Numbered from the stretch's first letter, positions 1-7,521 are shown. The stretch is DNA of 10,016 bases from Symbiobacteriaceae bacterium (GCA_027356675.1 DAHVXO010000062.1:1-10016), one strand, 5' to 3'. The notes: generated from the sequence alone by a model not told the origin. A program made the numbers and translations.

Positions 1-349
1 GCACAATGCGGGCAATGAGGATGGCAAACCCCAGCCCGGACTGCTTGTTGCGGGCGATGCTGTAGGCCGCGGGCAGGCCCAGAATCAAGGCAGTGATGGT
101 TGAACCGGTGGCAATCAGGAAACTGTTGACGATATACTTGCCGAACGCCTGGTCCCCGAAGACTTCCGTGTAGTTACGGAAGGTCGGCGTGAAGATCAAC
201 TTGGGCGGCATGGTCATGATCTGCGCTTGGGTTTTGAAAGAGGAGAGCAGCATCCAGACAAACGGGAAGAGGAACAACACCAGAAAAATCCCCAGGAAGG
301 CGAAGTAGAGCACGTTGGTGACGACTTTGTACTTGCGGCGCTCGCTCAT
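1..349 (-). CDS. Carbohydrate ABC transporter permease, MalG-like (partial, runs off left edge)
   Basis: This is the inner-membrane permease that would pair with the neighbouring permease to form the channel of a CUT1 sugar importer. Only the first 116 residues are present; the C-terminal part, including the expected EAA loop that contacts the ATPase, lies beyond position 1. Visible features are a short basic N-terminus (MSERRKYK), a first membrane segment at about residues 11-36 ending in FPFVWMLLSSFKT, which is typical of MalG-type permeases, and a second segment at about 72-98 (NSFLIATGSTI to LPAAYSIAR). The ATG at 349 overlaps the stop of the upstream permease in an ATGA, and an AAGGGGGTGA ribosome binding site lies just before it inside that gene, so translation is probably coupled. 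The substrate cannot be told from this fragment. Confidence 0.9.
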   Translation of the reverse strand, partial: MSERRKYKVVTNVLYFAFLGIFLVLFLFPFVWMLLSSFKTQAQIMTMPPKLIFTPTFRNYTEVFGDQAFGKYIVNSFLIATGSTITALILGLPAAYSIARNKQSGLGFAILIARIV

Positions 350-1221
350 ACCGTCACCCCCTTGCGGGCCCAGTTGAGGAAGATCACGACGCCCAGCACA
401 ATCGCAAAGAAGATCATAAGCAGCGAGCTAGCGGAGCCCATTTTGAAGTACGAGAAGCCCAGTGTGTAGCCATATAGGTTGAGCGTTTCAGTTGAGTAAT
501 TCGGGCCACCGAGCGTCATCGCATAGATGATGTCGAAGGTCTTAAGGGCGTCGATGGAGCGCAAGATGATCGCCACCCCGATGGTCGGCCGCAGCATGGG
601 CAGGGTGACATGCCAGAGCGTCTGGGCGAGGTTCGCACCATCCACCTCGGCAGCCTCAAAGGGGTCGGAGGGGAGCGACACCAGGCCGGCCAAAACGATC
701 AGGGCCATCATCGGAGTCCACTGCCAGACGTCCACCAGGACCAGCGAGGGCAGCGCCGACTTCTCCAGCGCCAGCCAGGGCTGCGGCGGAATGTGGAGGA
801 GTTGCAGGAAGTAGTTCATGAACCCGATGGTCGGCTCATACATCAGCAGCCAGACCATGCCGATGGCCACCGGGGTCGCGACCATGGGCAGCAGAAAGAG
901 CGTCTTGATCAGGTTCTTGCCTGGAAAGTCCCGGTTGAGCAGAAGCGCGAGCGCTACGCCCAGCACCGTCTCCCCGGCGATGGCCAGGAGGGTGAAGTAA
1001 AACGTCCGCAGGGTCGCCTTCCAGAAGCGCGGGTCCGACCCAATCAGCTTCACGTAATTGGTCAGCGCCACGAACCTGGGCGGTGTCACCGCCGACATAG
1101 ACCATTCCGTGAACGAAATATAGAGCGTGTACGCGATCGGGAAAGCCATCATCACGAGAATAAAGATGACGGCGGGCAACGGGAACACCCACTTCAAGTG
1201 ACGCTCCATCCACCGGCCCAC
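346..1221 (-). CDS. Carbohydrate ABC transporter permease, MalF/UgpA-like
   Basis: Integral membrane subunit of a binding-protein-dependent sugar importer. The 291-residue product has about six hydrophobic segments (roughly 12-34, 72-95, 107-127, 157-180, a weaker one near 208-222, and 264-285). The cytoplasmic EAA loop that docks on the ATPase is clear: EAAEVDGANLAQTLWHVTLP, residues 189-208, with E189, G195 and the terminal LP. The C-terminal TLGGPNYSTETL stretch is also common in this family. I chose the GTG at 1221 because GGGGGGTG lies 7 bases upstream of it; the ATG at 1209 is an alternative that would shorten the protein by four residues. The gene follows the solute receptor gene after 77 bases that contain a hairpin, and overlaps the second permease gene by 4 bases. 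No ATPase gene is in the window; such importers often share a distant MsmX/UgpC-type ATPase. Confidence 0.95.
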   Translation of the reverse strand: MGRWMERHLKWVFPLPAVIFILVMMAFPIAYTLYISFTEWSMSAVTPPRFVALTNYVKLIGSDPRFWKATLRTFYFTLLAIAGETVLGVALALLLNRDFPGKNLIKTLFLLPMVATPVAIGMVWLLMYEPTIGFMNYFLQLLHIPPQPWLALEKSALPSLVLVDVWQWTPMMALIVLAGLVSLPSDPFEAAEVDGANLAQTLWHVTLPMLRPTIGVAIILRSIDALKTFDIIYAMTLGGPNYSTETLNLYGYTLGFSYFKMGSASSLLMIFFAIVLGVVIFLNWARKGVTV

Positions 1222-1260
1222 GCAGGCCCACCCCCCGGTTGTCGGGTCCGCCGAGATGAC

Positions 1261-1288
1261 GCCCGAGCCGCCGCCAGGCGGCCCGGGC
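1261..1288 (-). other. Intercistronic hairpin between receptor and permease genes
   Basis: A 12-base-pair stem (1261-1272 with 1277-1288) closes a four-base loop (1273-1276). The only imperfection is one pair that becomes G-U in the minus-strand RNA. It is almost all G and C. The minus-strand transcript shows no run of U after it, so it does not look like an ordinary intrinsic terminator. It begins 10 bases after the receptor stop codon and ends 39 bases before the permease start. Hairpins at this place in importer operons (classically after malE) protect the 3' end of the receptor message, so that more receptor than permease is made; that role here is inferred. Confidence 0.7.
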
Positions 1289-1298
1289 TATCGCATCC

Positions 1299-2639
1299 TT
1301 ACTTCGCCTCTTCGGCCAGCAACTCGTTGAGCTTGACCGTCTTTTCCTTGGCGGTCTTCTCGAGGTCCTTGCCGTTGATCGCGGCGGTGATGACCTCACC
1401 AACGATGTCACGGGCCTGGCCTACGTTGATGACCAACGGGCGGTCCGAGGCCGAACCGACGGCTCCGGACTTCTTTGCAACTTCGACCCAGTCAGCCGGC
1501 CAGCCCTTGGTGCCTTCGGGGTTGTTCCAGGCGGAGGCGCGGGCGCTGGGGTTGCCGGCGGCCTGGGTCTTCAGGACCATCTCCTTGGAAGCGGCCCACT
1601 TCACGAACTCCCAGGCGGCGTCCTGGTTCTTGGAGGACTTGGCGATGGAGATGCCCCAGGAGGTGACGGAGTAGGGCAGGGAACCCTTGTCACCGGCGGG
1701 GAGCAGCGCAAAGCCGATCTTGTCGCCAACGGTCGACTTGGTGGGATCGGTCACGTTCAGGTAGAGCGAGTTGGCGTCCACCCACATGGCAGCCTTGCCC
1801 TGCGCGAGCAATGAAGCCGCCTGCGGCCAGGACATGTTCAGCACGCCCTGCGGGCCGTAATTGCGAAGGAGGCGCCCGTAAAGGTCAAACGCCTTGATGG
1901 CTTCGGGGGCATCCAGGACGAACTTGCCGTCCTTGATGAACTCGCCGCCCATGCTGTAGAGGAAACTGGAGAACTGGGTGGTGGCCGGGTTACCCTGGCC
2001 CCGCATCACGATGCCGACCATATCGGGCGGGTTGTGCAACTTCTTGGCCGCGTCCTCGAGCTCAGCCATGGTCGTGGGAACCTTGATGCCCTTGGCCGCA
2101 AACAGGTCCTTGCGATAGTAGAGGATCTCCTGCTCTGTGATCAGCGGGATGCCGGCCAGCGCGCCCTTGACAACCTCAACTTCCATGGCGCTCTTGAAGA
2201 AGTCGGCGACGTCCCAGTCGGCCGGGGTCTTCTTCGCATCCTTCACGAACGTGTTCAGGTCCGCATACCAGCCGTTCTTGACGAACAGCTTGGCTTCCTG
2301 CAAAGGCCGCTGCATCAAGACGTCAATCGTGCCGGCGCCGGCGGTCAGCTCGGTGGTGAGTTTCTGCGTCAGCAAGTTTTCAGCGATGGACTCCATGTTG
2401 ACCTTGATGCCGGTCTTTTCTTCAAAGGCAGGAATTTCTTTCTTGATGGTGTCGGTCCAGGGGTGATTCGAGGCCAGGAACCGGATCGTTGTGCCCTTGT
2501 AGGGCTGGGCCGGGTCGGCGGGCTGCTCGGTCTTGGGCGCCGGCGCCGTCTCCTTCTTACTGCCGCACCCCGACAAAGCGATGCCTGCGGCCAGAAGCAG
2601 CGTCAACCCCAGGGCCAGGGAGCGATGGAACCGCTTCAT
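1299..2639 (-). CDS. Carbohydrate ABC transporter substrate-binding lipoprotein (CUT1 family)
   Basis: Extracytoplasmic solute receptor that captures a sugar or related compound and delivers it to the two permeases. The 446-residue product begins with MKRFHRSLAL, a hydrophobic segment, and the lipobox LSGC with Cys25, so it should be lipid-anchored on the outer face of the membrane. A Thr/Pro/Ala-rich tether follows (about 27-48). Family hallmarks are TIRFLASNHPW (51-61), TEQEILYYRKDLFAAKGI (168-185), the GKAAMWVDAN strand (281-290) and the SWGISIAKSSKNQDAAWEFV hinge/helix region (327-346). The ATG at 2639 was chosen because it gives a proper signal peptide and has AGGGGG 8 bases upstream; the frame stays open further upstream to 2726 but that extension would bury the signal peptide. 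It is the first gene of the importer operon. The ligand is unknown; acidic and aromatic residues alone do not settle it. Confidence 0.95.
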   Translation of the reverse strand: MKRFHRSLALGLTLLLAAGIALSGCGSKKETAPAPKTEQPADPAQPYKGTTIRFLASNHPWTDTIKKEIPAFEEKTGIKVNMESIAENLLTQKLTTELTAGAGTIDVLMQRPLQEAKLFVKNGWYADLNTFVKDAKKTPADWDVADFFKSAMEVEVVKGALAGIPLITEQEILYYRKDLFAAKGIKVPTTMAELEDAAKKLHNPPDMVGIVMRGQGNPATTQFSSFLYSMGGEFIKDGKFVLDAPEAIKAFDLYGRLLRNYGPQGVLNMSWPQAASLLAQGKAAMWVDANSLYLNVTDPTKSTVGDKIGFALLPAGDKGSLPYSVTSWGISIAKSSKNQDAAWEFVKWAASKEMVLKTQAAGNPSARASAWNNPEGTKGWPADWVEVAKKSGAVGSASDRPLVINVGQARDIVGEVITAAINGKDLEKTAKEKTVKLNELLAEEAK

Positions 2640-2725
2640 CTCTGAATCCCCCTCGCTGAGTGTTGGGTACCCCGCGGACCCTGGTCGATCGGAATAGCCG
2701 AACCAGCGGTGTGGGTACATTCCCA

Positions 2726-2786
2726 AGATCAGGGTAGCAAATTATTTTTGTTATTACCAGATCAGGATAAAAATTTTCTGTATCAG
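2726..2786. repeat. Direct repeats of an AGATCAGG-type element in the divergent promoter region
   Basis: AGATCAGGGTA (2726-2736) and AGATCAGGATA (2759-2769) differ at one base and lie 33 bases apart. A third, shorter copy of the core ATCAG occurs at 2782-2786, 21 bases after the second core. Both spacings are close to whole turns of the DNA helix. On the minus strand the core reads CTGAT. One copy overlaps the proposed -35 box of the importer promoter and another lies near its proposed start of transcription, positions expected for a repressor or cooperative regulator. The cognate protein is not in the window and binding is not shown. Confidence 0.4.
2741..2770 (-). promoter_or_regulatory. 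Candidate promoter of the sugar importer operon
   Basis: On the minus strand a -10-like AATAAT (plus positions 2741-2746, five of six matches to TATAAT) is preceded after 18 bases by TTATCC (2765-2770, three of six matches to TTGACA). The surrounding DNA is markedly more AT-rich than the genes on either side, as promoters in high-GC genomes often are. This would start transcription near 2734 and give a leader of about 95 bases before the receptor gene. The -35 match is poor, so the exact placement is uncertain; an activator or repressor at the CTGAT repeats may matter. Confidence 0.35.
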
Positions 2787-2811
2787 AGCTCAGGCAGATT
2801 CGGATTTCCTC

Positions 2812-2841
2812 TTGTGGAAAACCACCAGAATTCCATATAAT
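2812..2841 (+). promoter_or_regulatory. Sigma-A type promoter for the HerA-like ATPase gene
   Basis: A perfect TATAAT (2836-2841) is preceded by TTGTGG (2812-2817) with an 18-base spacer. The -35 box keeps only the TTG of the consensus, but the -10 box is ideal. Transcription would begin near 2848. Downstream, at 2860-2875, the leader contains a small stem of five pairs (AGGGG with CCCCT). The promoter points away from the importer operon, so the region 2640-2909 is a divergent control region. Confidence 0.6.
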
Positions 2842-2909
2842 GGTTGTAAGCCTTGTGAAAGGGGGTTGCGCCCCTGAATCCCACCCTAGCGATTTGCGAT
2901 GGATTTACG

Positions 2910-4334
2910 GTGAACCTCACCGATTACGCCCGTCCGGGCCTGCGGGTCGGAATCTGGGCCTCCTCCGGTCGGGGCAAGAGCTTCGGCGTTGGTGTCTTCT
3001 GCGAGGAACTGCTCAGCGCCGGCATTCCGGTCATCGCCATCGACCCGGAAGGGGAACTGCACACGCTGCGTGAGCAGTTCCGTGTGCTGGTACTGGGGGG
3101 CGAGCGGGCCGACCTGCCACTTCCGCCGGGACGCATGGGCGTGCACCTTACGCTCTCCCGCGTGCTGGAGGAAGGACTGGGACTCGTGGTGGACCTCTAG
3201 GACAAGCCGACCAACCGGACCCAGCAAGAGGCGGCGCGCCCCTGGCTGGAGGAACTCTGGACCCTCATGTCCGAGCGCCGGGCACCGGCGGCGCTGATCG
3301 TCGAAGAGGTGCACATCTTTGCGCCCCAGTCCGGGTCGGCGACCACTGCGGACATGATGCAACGGTTCGCCAAGCAGGGTCGCAAGCGCGGTGCCATCCT
3401 GGTCGCCGCCTCGCAGCGAACCCAGGCGGTCTCCAAGGAGTTCATGAGCCAGCTGAACTTCTCGGCCATCGGCGGGTTTGAGACGGAGCGGGACTACGAT
3501 GCGATCAAGGCCGTGGTCGGGGGCCACCCATTCGATGAGTTTCGCACACTGGAGACCGGGCGGTTCTACCTCTCAGCAGCCCGGGAATTCTACCGCTGGC
3601 GCCCCCGGCGCACCTCCCACGGCGGGGATGCCCCGACGTGGTCGCCCGCCGAGGGGGCCGGCGAACAGTCCCGGGACTCTGAGATGGACAGCCTGGTGGA
3701 GCAGTTGCGGGCGGCCTTCGCCCACGAAGAAGAGGCCGAGGGCGATTCCGCCGAGACGGAATCCTCTGCGGCTGACCGGGCACGCATCCGGTCTCTCGAA
3801 CATGAGCTGACTTCAGCCCAACAGGAGTTGGCAGAAGCCCGCGATGAGGTCAATCGCTTGAACATCGCCCTGAAGGTGACCGGCGCGATCAAGGTGGTGA
3901 TCCAACAGGAGGTCATCGCCCTGGCGCCGGCCCTGCCCGCACCGGCGGTAGCGGCTCAGTCGCCCGCTGCCACCGTGGTCAACGCCCAGGCCAAGCCCGC
4001 CGAGCCCTCCCTGGTCAAGGACGTGCGGATCTCATCCGATGCGGTCATGGACCTGGCAGAGGTCAAGACCTTGCTCCGCCGGGCCCGCGACCGGGCTCGC
4101 CGCCGCTCCTCCCGCTCCCCCGAGTACCTGCACGGGGCCGTGAAGGTCCTGCTGGCCGGAGCGGCCGTGAACGGCGCTGAACTGGCCGCCCGTTACGGCT
4201 ACTACGGCAAGGTCACCATCAACCGCATGGATGCCGTGCTCGACGCTTTGGTGGGCGTCGGCTTCGCCGTCTACAATCACGGGCAGTACCGCCTCAATGA
4301 GTCCTACCTGCGCCAGTTGATCATGCGTGGGTAA
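2910..4334 (+). pseudogene. HerA-like ATP-binding protein (DUF87-type) interrupted by an in-frame TAG
   Basis: The frame from 2910 to 4334 encodes 474 codons that read as one P-loop ATPase except for TAG at 3198-3200 (codon 97). Before the stop is Walker A, WASSGRGKS (residues 16-24, Lys23 and Ser24), and an IDPEGELHTLRE segment. After it, in the same frame, are Walker B, ALIVEEVHIFAP (Glu132/Glu133), and a SQRTQAVSKEFMSQ motif (about 168-181) with the arginine usual in HerA-type translocases. Then come a coiled coil (about 289-322), an Ala/Pro-rich linker (about 338-366) and a probable winged helix (about 405-469). HerA-family ATPases pump DNA or remodel protein-DNA complexes; the role here is unknown. 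If the TAG is real, the products are a 96-residue fragment with Walker A only and perhaps a 355-residue piece from ATG 3267, whose nearest GGAGGA is a long 13 bases away. Neither could hydrolyse ATP normally. The GTG at 2910 has no clear ribosome site; a CTG at 2874 is discussed among the findings. A sequencing error is possible. Confidence 0.75.
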
Positions 4335-4486
4335 GGCGAAACCCGGGGGAGTGGCCCCGGGACTCGAGGGTCGATGGCATACTGGCGGTCGTGCCCGGGG
4401 CGGTAGGAAGGAGCCGGCAGGGGCCTGGTCAGACACCTTGCCTCCAGGTAACGACCTGGAATGCAGGCACCTGAGCCTGAGGCCAA
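4335..4486. other. Intergenic stretch with small hairpins between convergent genes
   Basis: No convincing gene is seen here. It holds three short self-complementary elements: CCCGGGG with CCCCGGG (4342-4348 and 4355-4361, six-base loop), directly after the ATPase stop codon; CCAGGT with ACCTGG (4444-4449 and 4454-4459, loop AACG); and CAGGC with GCCTG (4464-4468 and 4475-4479). None is followed by a T run. They probably fold in the 3' untranslated part of the ATPase transcript ahead of the terminator. I could not match the stretch to a known RNA family. Confidence 0.45.
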
Positions 4487-4522
4487 AAAACCCCGTGGAC
4501 GGGCAACCGTCCACGGGGTTTT
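4487..4522. terminator. Bidirectional intrinsic terminator between convergent genes
   Basis: A perfect 12-base-pair GC-rich stem (4491-4502 with 4507-4518) closes a GCAA loop. It is flanked by an A run on the left (4485-4490) and TTTT on the right (4519-4522), which extends pairing to 16 pairs and supplies a T run in both directions. It can end the plus-strand ATPase transcript and, 15 bases past its stop codon, the minus-strand fad operon. This is the strongest secondary structure in the window and a textbook shared terminator. Confidence 0.93.
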
Positions 4523-4536
4523 GGATGCGTACGCTG

Positions 4537-6309
4537 CTAGCTGACGAAGCCTTCCTTCTCCAGCACCCGGGCCGCGATCTTCCGCTTCAGGGCCACCGTA
4601 TTGGTGGGGGTGTAACGGGTCAGCCGCTTGAGAATGCTCAGCTGTGTGCGCAGGGTGTCGCCGTCCTCCTCGAGGGCGGGCAGCATGTTGCGAGCGATGG
4701 TGCCGACCCTCTCGAAGGCATCCTGGCAGACGGCAACAGCCATCTCGGGCTTGAGGCCGGGGTTCCCCCGCCCGATGGCCTTGAGCGCACGCAGGACCAC
4801 GCTCTCCATGGCGAAGATCGCAATCACGATGTCGGCGATGCCAATCAGGAGCTCCTGCTCCTGCTCCAGGGCCATCTGGTACTTCTGGACCCCGAGGCCG
4901 GCGAGCATCAGAAAGATCTGCTTGGCCCGGCCGATCAGGAATTGCTCCTTGGCCAGGGGCTCTTCGGACTCATCGAAGGGCGTCAGGTTCATGAGTTCAT
5001 CCTGCAGGCCCAGCATCGCCTGCATGAGGGGGAGTTCGCCCTTCATGGTTCGCCGAACCAGGGTGCCCGGAATGAGCAGCCGGTTGATCTCGTTCGTGCC
5101 CTCGAAGATGCGGTTGATGCGGCTGTCCCGGTACGCCGGGGCCACTTCGTACTCCTCCATGAAGCCGTAGCCGCCGTGGATCTGCAGCGCCTCGTCGGTC
5201 ACGAAATCCAGGGTCTCGGACCCGTAGACCTTGTTGATCGAGCACTCCACCGCATACTCCTCGACCCGCTTGCTCGCCACATTGGCGTAGTCCGGCGACT
5301 TATCGTCCACATCGGCGAGGTTGGCGTCGAGTAGCCCGGCGGAGCGGTAGATCATCGACTCGTTGGTGTAGGTCATCAGGTTCATGTCCGCCAGTTTGGC
5401 TTGAATGGCCCGGAATTCGGCGATGGCCTTGCCGAATTGCTTGCGGGTCTTAGCGTACCGGGCTGCTACGCCCAGCACATGCTTGGTCGACCCGATCGCA
5501 CCGGCGCCCAGCTTGAACCGCCCGATGTTCAGGGTGTTGAAGGCAATGACATGGCCCCGCCCGATCTCGCCCAGCAGGTTCTCCACCGGGACCTGGGCGT
5601 CCTCGAGGATCAGCGAGCAGGTGGACGAGGCGTGCAGCCCCATCTTGTTCTCCTCCGGACCCACGGAGACACCGGGGTACTTCCGCTCAACGATGAAGGT
5701 CGAGAACTTCTCACCATCCACCTTGGCGTAGACCACGAAGACGTCGGCGAAGGCCGAGTTGGTGATCCATTGCTTGGTGCCGTTGCGGACCCAGTACTTG
5801 CCGTCGGCGCTCAGCTTTGCCGTGGTGCGGGCGCCCAGGGCGTCCGAGCCGGAGCCCGGCTCAGTCAGGGCGTAGGCCGCGACCCACTCACCGGTCACGA
5901 TCTTGGGCAGGTACTTGGACTTCTGCTCGTGCGTGCCGAAGAGGGCGATCGGATAGGTGCCAATGCCGATGTGCGCCCCAAAGGTGACCGAGAAGGCACC
6001 AGCCCGGCCGGTCTCCTCCGTCACGACAGCGGACGTCACCTTATCGAGCCCCAGGCCGCCGTACTGCTCGGGGATCTCGATGGCCAGGAGGCCCAGGTCG
6101 CCGGCCTCCTTCAGCAACGGGCGGGAATGGCGGGGTTTATCCTGCTCGATCACGTGGAGGAGTCCCCGCACCTTGTCGGCCCACTCCCGTGCTGTCTCGC
6201 CGATCAGCTTCTGTTCTTCGTTCAGATCCTCCGGCGTGACAACGTCAGCCGGGCTGGGCGATCCCAACAGGAACGACCCACCCTTGAGCTTTACCTGGGT
6301 CTGAGCCAT
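4537..6309 (-). CDS. fadE: Acyl-CoA dehydrogenase, FadE (long type)
   Basis: FAD-dependent enzyme for the first step of fatty-acid beta-oxidation, converting acyl-CoA to trans-2-enoyl-CoA and passing electrons to electron-transfer flavoprotein. The 590-residue product has the dehydrogenase core in about the first 420 residues: the FAD/substrate signature YALTEPGSGSDA (146-157), RKQFGKAI (289-296), the second signature QIHGGYGF (376-383), and IFEGTNEINR (401-410) where Glu403 aligns with the catalytic base of the family. A helical C-terminal extension of about 170 residues follows, making it longer than the roughly 380-residue short/medium-chain enzymes but about the size of Bacillus FadE (YusJ) and of VLCAD-type enzymes; long-chain preference is therefore likely but inferred. 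The ATG at 6309 has AAAGGGGA about 8 bases upstream. It is the last gene of the operon, 18 bases after fadA, and ends in TAG just before the shared terminator. Confidence 0.96.
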   Translation of the reverse strand: MAQTQVKLKGGSFLLGSPSPADVVTPEDLNEEQKLIGETAREWADKVRGLLHVIEQDKPRHSRPLLKEAGDLGLLAIEIPEQYGGLGLDKVTSAVVTEETGRAGAFSVTFGAHIGIGTYPIALFGTHEQKSKYLPKIVTGEWVAAYALTEPGSGSDALGARTTAKLSADGKYWVRNGTKQWITNSAFADVFVVYAKVDGEKFSTFIVERKYPGVSVGPEENKMGLHASSTCSLILEDAQVPVENLLGEIGRGHVIAFNTLNIGRFKLGAGAIGSTKHVLGVAARYAKTRKQFGKAIAEFRAIQAKLADMNLMTYTNESMIYRSAGLLDANLADVDDKSPDYANVASKRVEEYAVECSINKVYGSETLDFVTDEALQIHGGYGFMEEYEVAPAYRDSRINRIFEGTNEINRLLIPGTLVRRTMKGELPLMQAMLGLQDELMNLTPFDESEEPLAKEQFLIGRAKQIFLMLAGLGVQKYQMALEQEQELLIGIADIVIAIFAMESVVLRALKAIGRGNPGLKPEMAVAVCQDAFERVGTIARNMLPALEEDGDTLRTQLSILKRLTRYTPTNTVALKRKIAARVLEKEGFVS

Positions 6310-6327
6310 ACCCCGTATCCCCTTTCC

Positions 6328-7506
6328 CTAATACACAAACTCGAGGACTCCAGCAGCACCCATTCCGCCGCCTATGCACATGGTGACCAGTCCATACCGG
6401 GCCTTCCGCCGCGCCGCCTCATGCATGATGCTGACCGTGAGGCGAGCTCCCGAGCAGCCGAGCGGATGCCCCAGCGCAATGGCCCCACCGTTGACATTGA
6501 CCTTCTCCATGTCGAACTCCAGCTGGCGAGAGACCGCCAGACTCTGGGAGGCAAAGGCTTCGTTCAGCTCGATCAGATCGAGGTCCTGCACCCGGATGCC
6601 TGCCAGTTTCAGCGCCTTCGGCACAGCCGCCACCGGCCCGATACCCATGACATCCGGATCGACGCCGCCCACGGCGAAGGACCGGAAGATGGCCATCGGC
6701 CCCACTCCCATCTCCTGCGCCTTCTCGGCACTCATGACCACAACCGCAGCAGCGCCGTCAGTCGTCTGGCTGGAATTGCCGGCGGTGACGCTGCCGGTCG
6801 TGGCGAAGGCGGGCTTCAGCTTCGCCAGAGCCTCGAGCGTGGATTCGCGGCGGACGCCTTCATCTGTATCGAAGACGACCTCCCGCTCCACGGCCTTCTT
6901 CCCGTCAAAGGAGACCTGCCTGACCTTGATCGGCACGATCTCGTCCTTGAAGCGGCCCGCATCGATGGCCGCCGCCGCCCGCTGGTGGGAGCGCAGGGCG
7001 AAGGCGTCCTGATCGGCCCGGCTGACGTTGTAGCGGCCGCAGACGTTCTCCGCCGTGTGGCCCATCGAAATGTACAGTTGCGGGTAGGTGCTAACAATCT
7101 CGGGATGGGGCCGCGGCACGTGTCCGCCCATGGGTACCCGGCTCATGGACTCCACGCCGCCGGCCACGACGATGTCGGCACTGCCCGCCTGGATGTAGTT
7201 CGCGCCAATTGCGATGGCATTCAGGCCGCTGGAACAGAAGCGGTTGATGGTAAAGCCGGGGACGCTGGAGGGCAACCCCGCCCGAATGGCAGCATTGCGC
7301 CCAATGTTCAGGCCCTGCTCGCCTTCGGGGAAGGCGCAACCGAGTATCACATCCTCCACGCTCTGCGGATCGAGGCCTGGCACCCGGCGGATGGCCTCCC
7401 GGATCACCGTTGCGGCCAGGTCCTCGGGGCGCACGTCCTTCAAGGTTCCCCTGGGCGCCTTCCCCTGGGCCAGGCGGGCGCCGCTCACAATCACTGCTTC
7501 ACGCAT
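6328..7506 (-). CDS. fadA: Acetyl-CoA acyltransferase (3-ketoacyl-CoA thiolase), FadA
   Basis: Thiolase that splits 3-ketoacyl-CoA with free CoA to give acetyl-CoA and a chain shortened by two carbons, the last step of beta-oxidation. The 392-residue length is normal. All expected catalytic elements are present: nucleophile Cys91 in [11 protein letters not shown], the NEAFA motif (315-319), His347 in [16 protein letters not shown], and Cys377 in CIGGGMG. The ATG at 7506 is preceded by a strong GGAGGTG ribosome site that overlaps the 15-base gap after fadN. Its position between fadN and fadE matches the Bacillus fadNAE order and favours a degradative thiolase over a biosynthetic acetoacetyl-CoA thiolase, although sequence alone cannot exclude the latter. 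It ends in TAG, 18 bases before fadE, so the genes are surely co-transcribed. Confidence 0.96.
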   Translation of the reverse strand: MREAVIVSGARLAQGKAPRGTLKDVRPEDLAATVIREAIRRVPGLDPQSVEDVILGCAFPEGEQGLNIGRNAAIRAGLPSSVPGFTINRFCSSGLNAIAIGANYIQAGSADIVVAGGVESMSRVPMGGHVPRPHPEIVSTYPQLYISMGHTAENVCGRYNVSRADQDAFALRSHQRAAAAIDAGRFKDEIVPIKVRQVSFDGKKAVEREVVFDTDEGVRRESTLEALAKLKPAFATTGSVTAGNSSQTTDGAAAVVVMSAEKAQEMGVGPMAIFRSFAVGGVDPDVMGIGPVAAVPKALKLAGIRVQDLDLIELNEAFASQSLAVSRQLEFDMEKVNVNGGAIALGHPLGCSGARLTVSIMHEAARRKARYGLVTMCIGGGMGAAGVLEFVY

Positions 7507-7521
7507 GTTGGCCCACCTCCA

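Noticed and set aside
836..1411. A 191-codon minus-strand frame overlapping the receptor end and the permease start
   Set aside because: It is in another frame from both genes, whose own frames carry clear family motifs. The Arg/Ser-rich translation is a shadow.
610..1674. A 354-codon plus-strand frame opposite the permease and receptor genes
   Set aside because: It is antisense to two recognisable genes, crosses their junction and the hairpin, and shows an Arg/Gly/His-rich shadow composition with no domain.
2640..2726. In-frame upstream extension of the receptor gene to 2726
   Set aside because: The extra 29 residues would precede the signal peptide and make it internal; the ATG at 2639 has a good ribosome site and gives a normal lipoprotein.
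3198..3200. TAG read as pyrrolysine or another inserted residue
   Set aside because: TAG ends both fadE and fadA in this window, I see no clear recoding structure downstream, and HerA-type ATPases are not known to use a recoded residue. Kept only as a minor alternative in the finding on the split gene.
2886..3527. A 213-codon minus-strand frame opposite the start of the ATPase
   Set aside because: The plus-strand frame has Walker A and Walker B motifs and a promoter; the antisense translation has no recognisable features.
4374..4406. A 10-codon plus-strand frame (ATG to TAG) between the ATPase and the terminator
   Set aside because: Too short to support, with a poorly spaced ribosome site (GAGGG only about 3 bases from the ATG) and no sign of conservation available.
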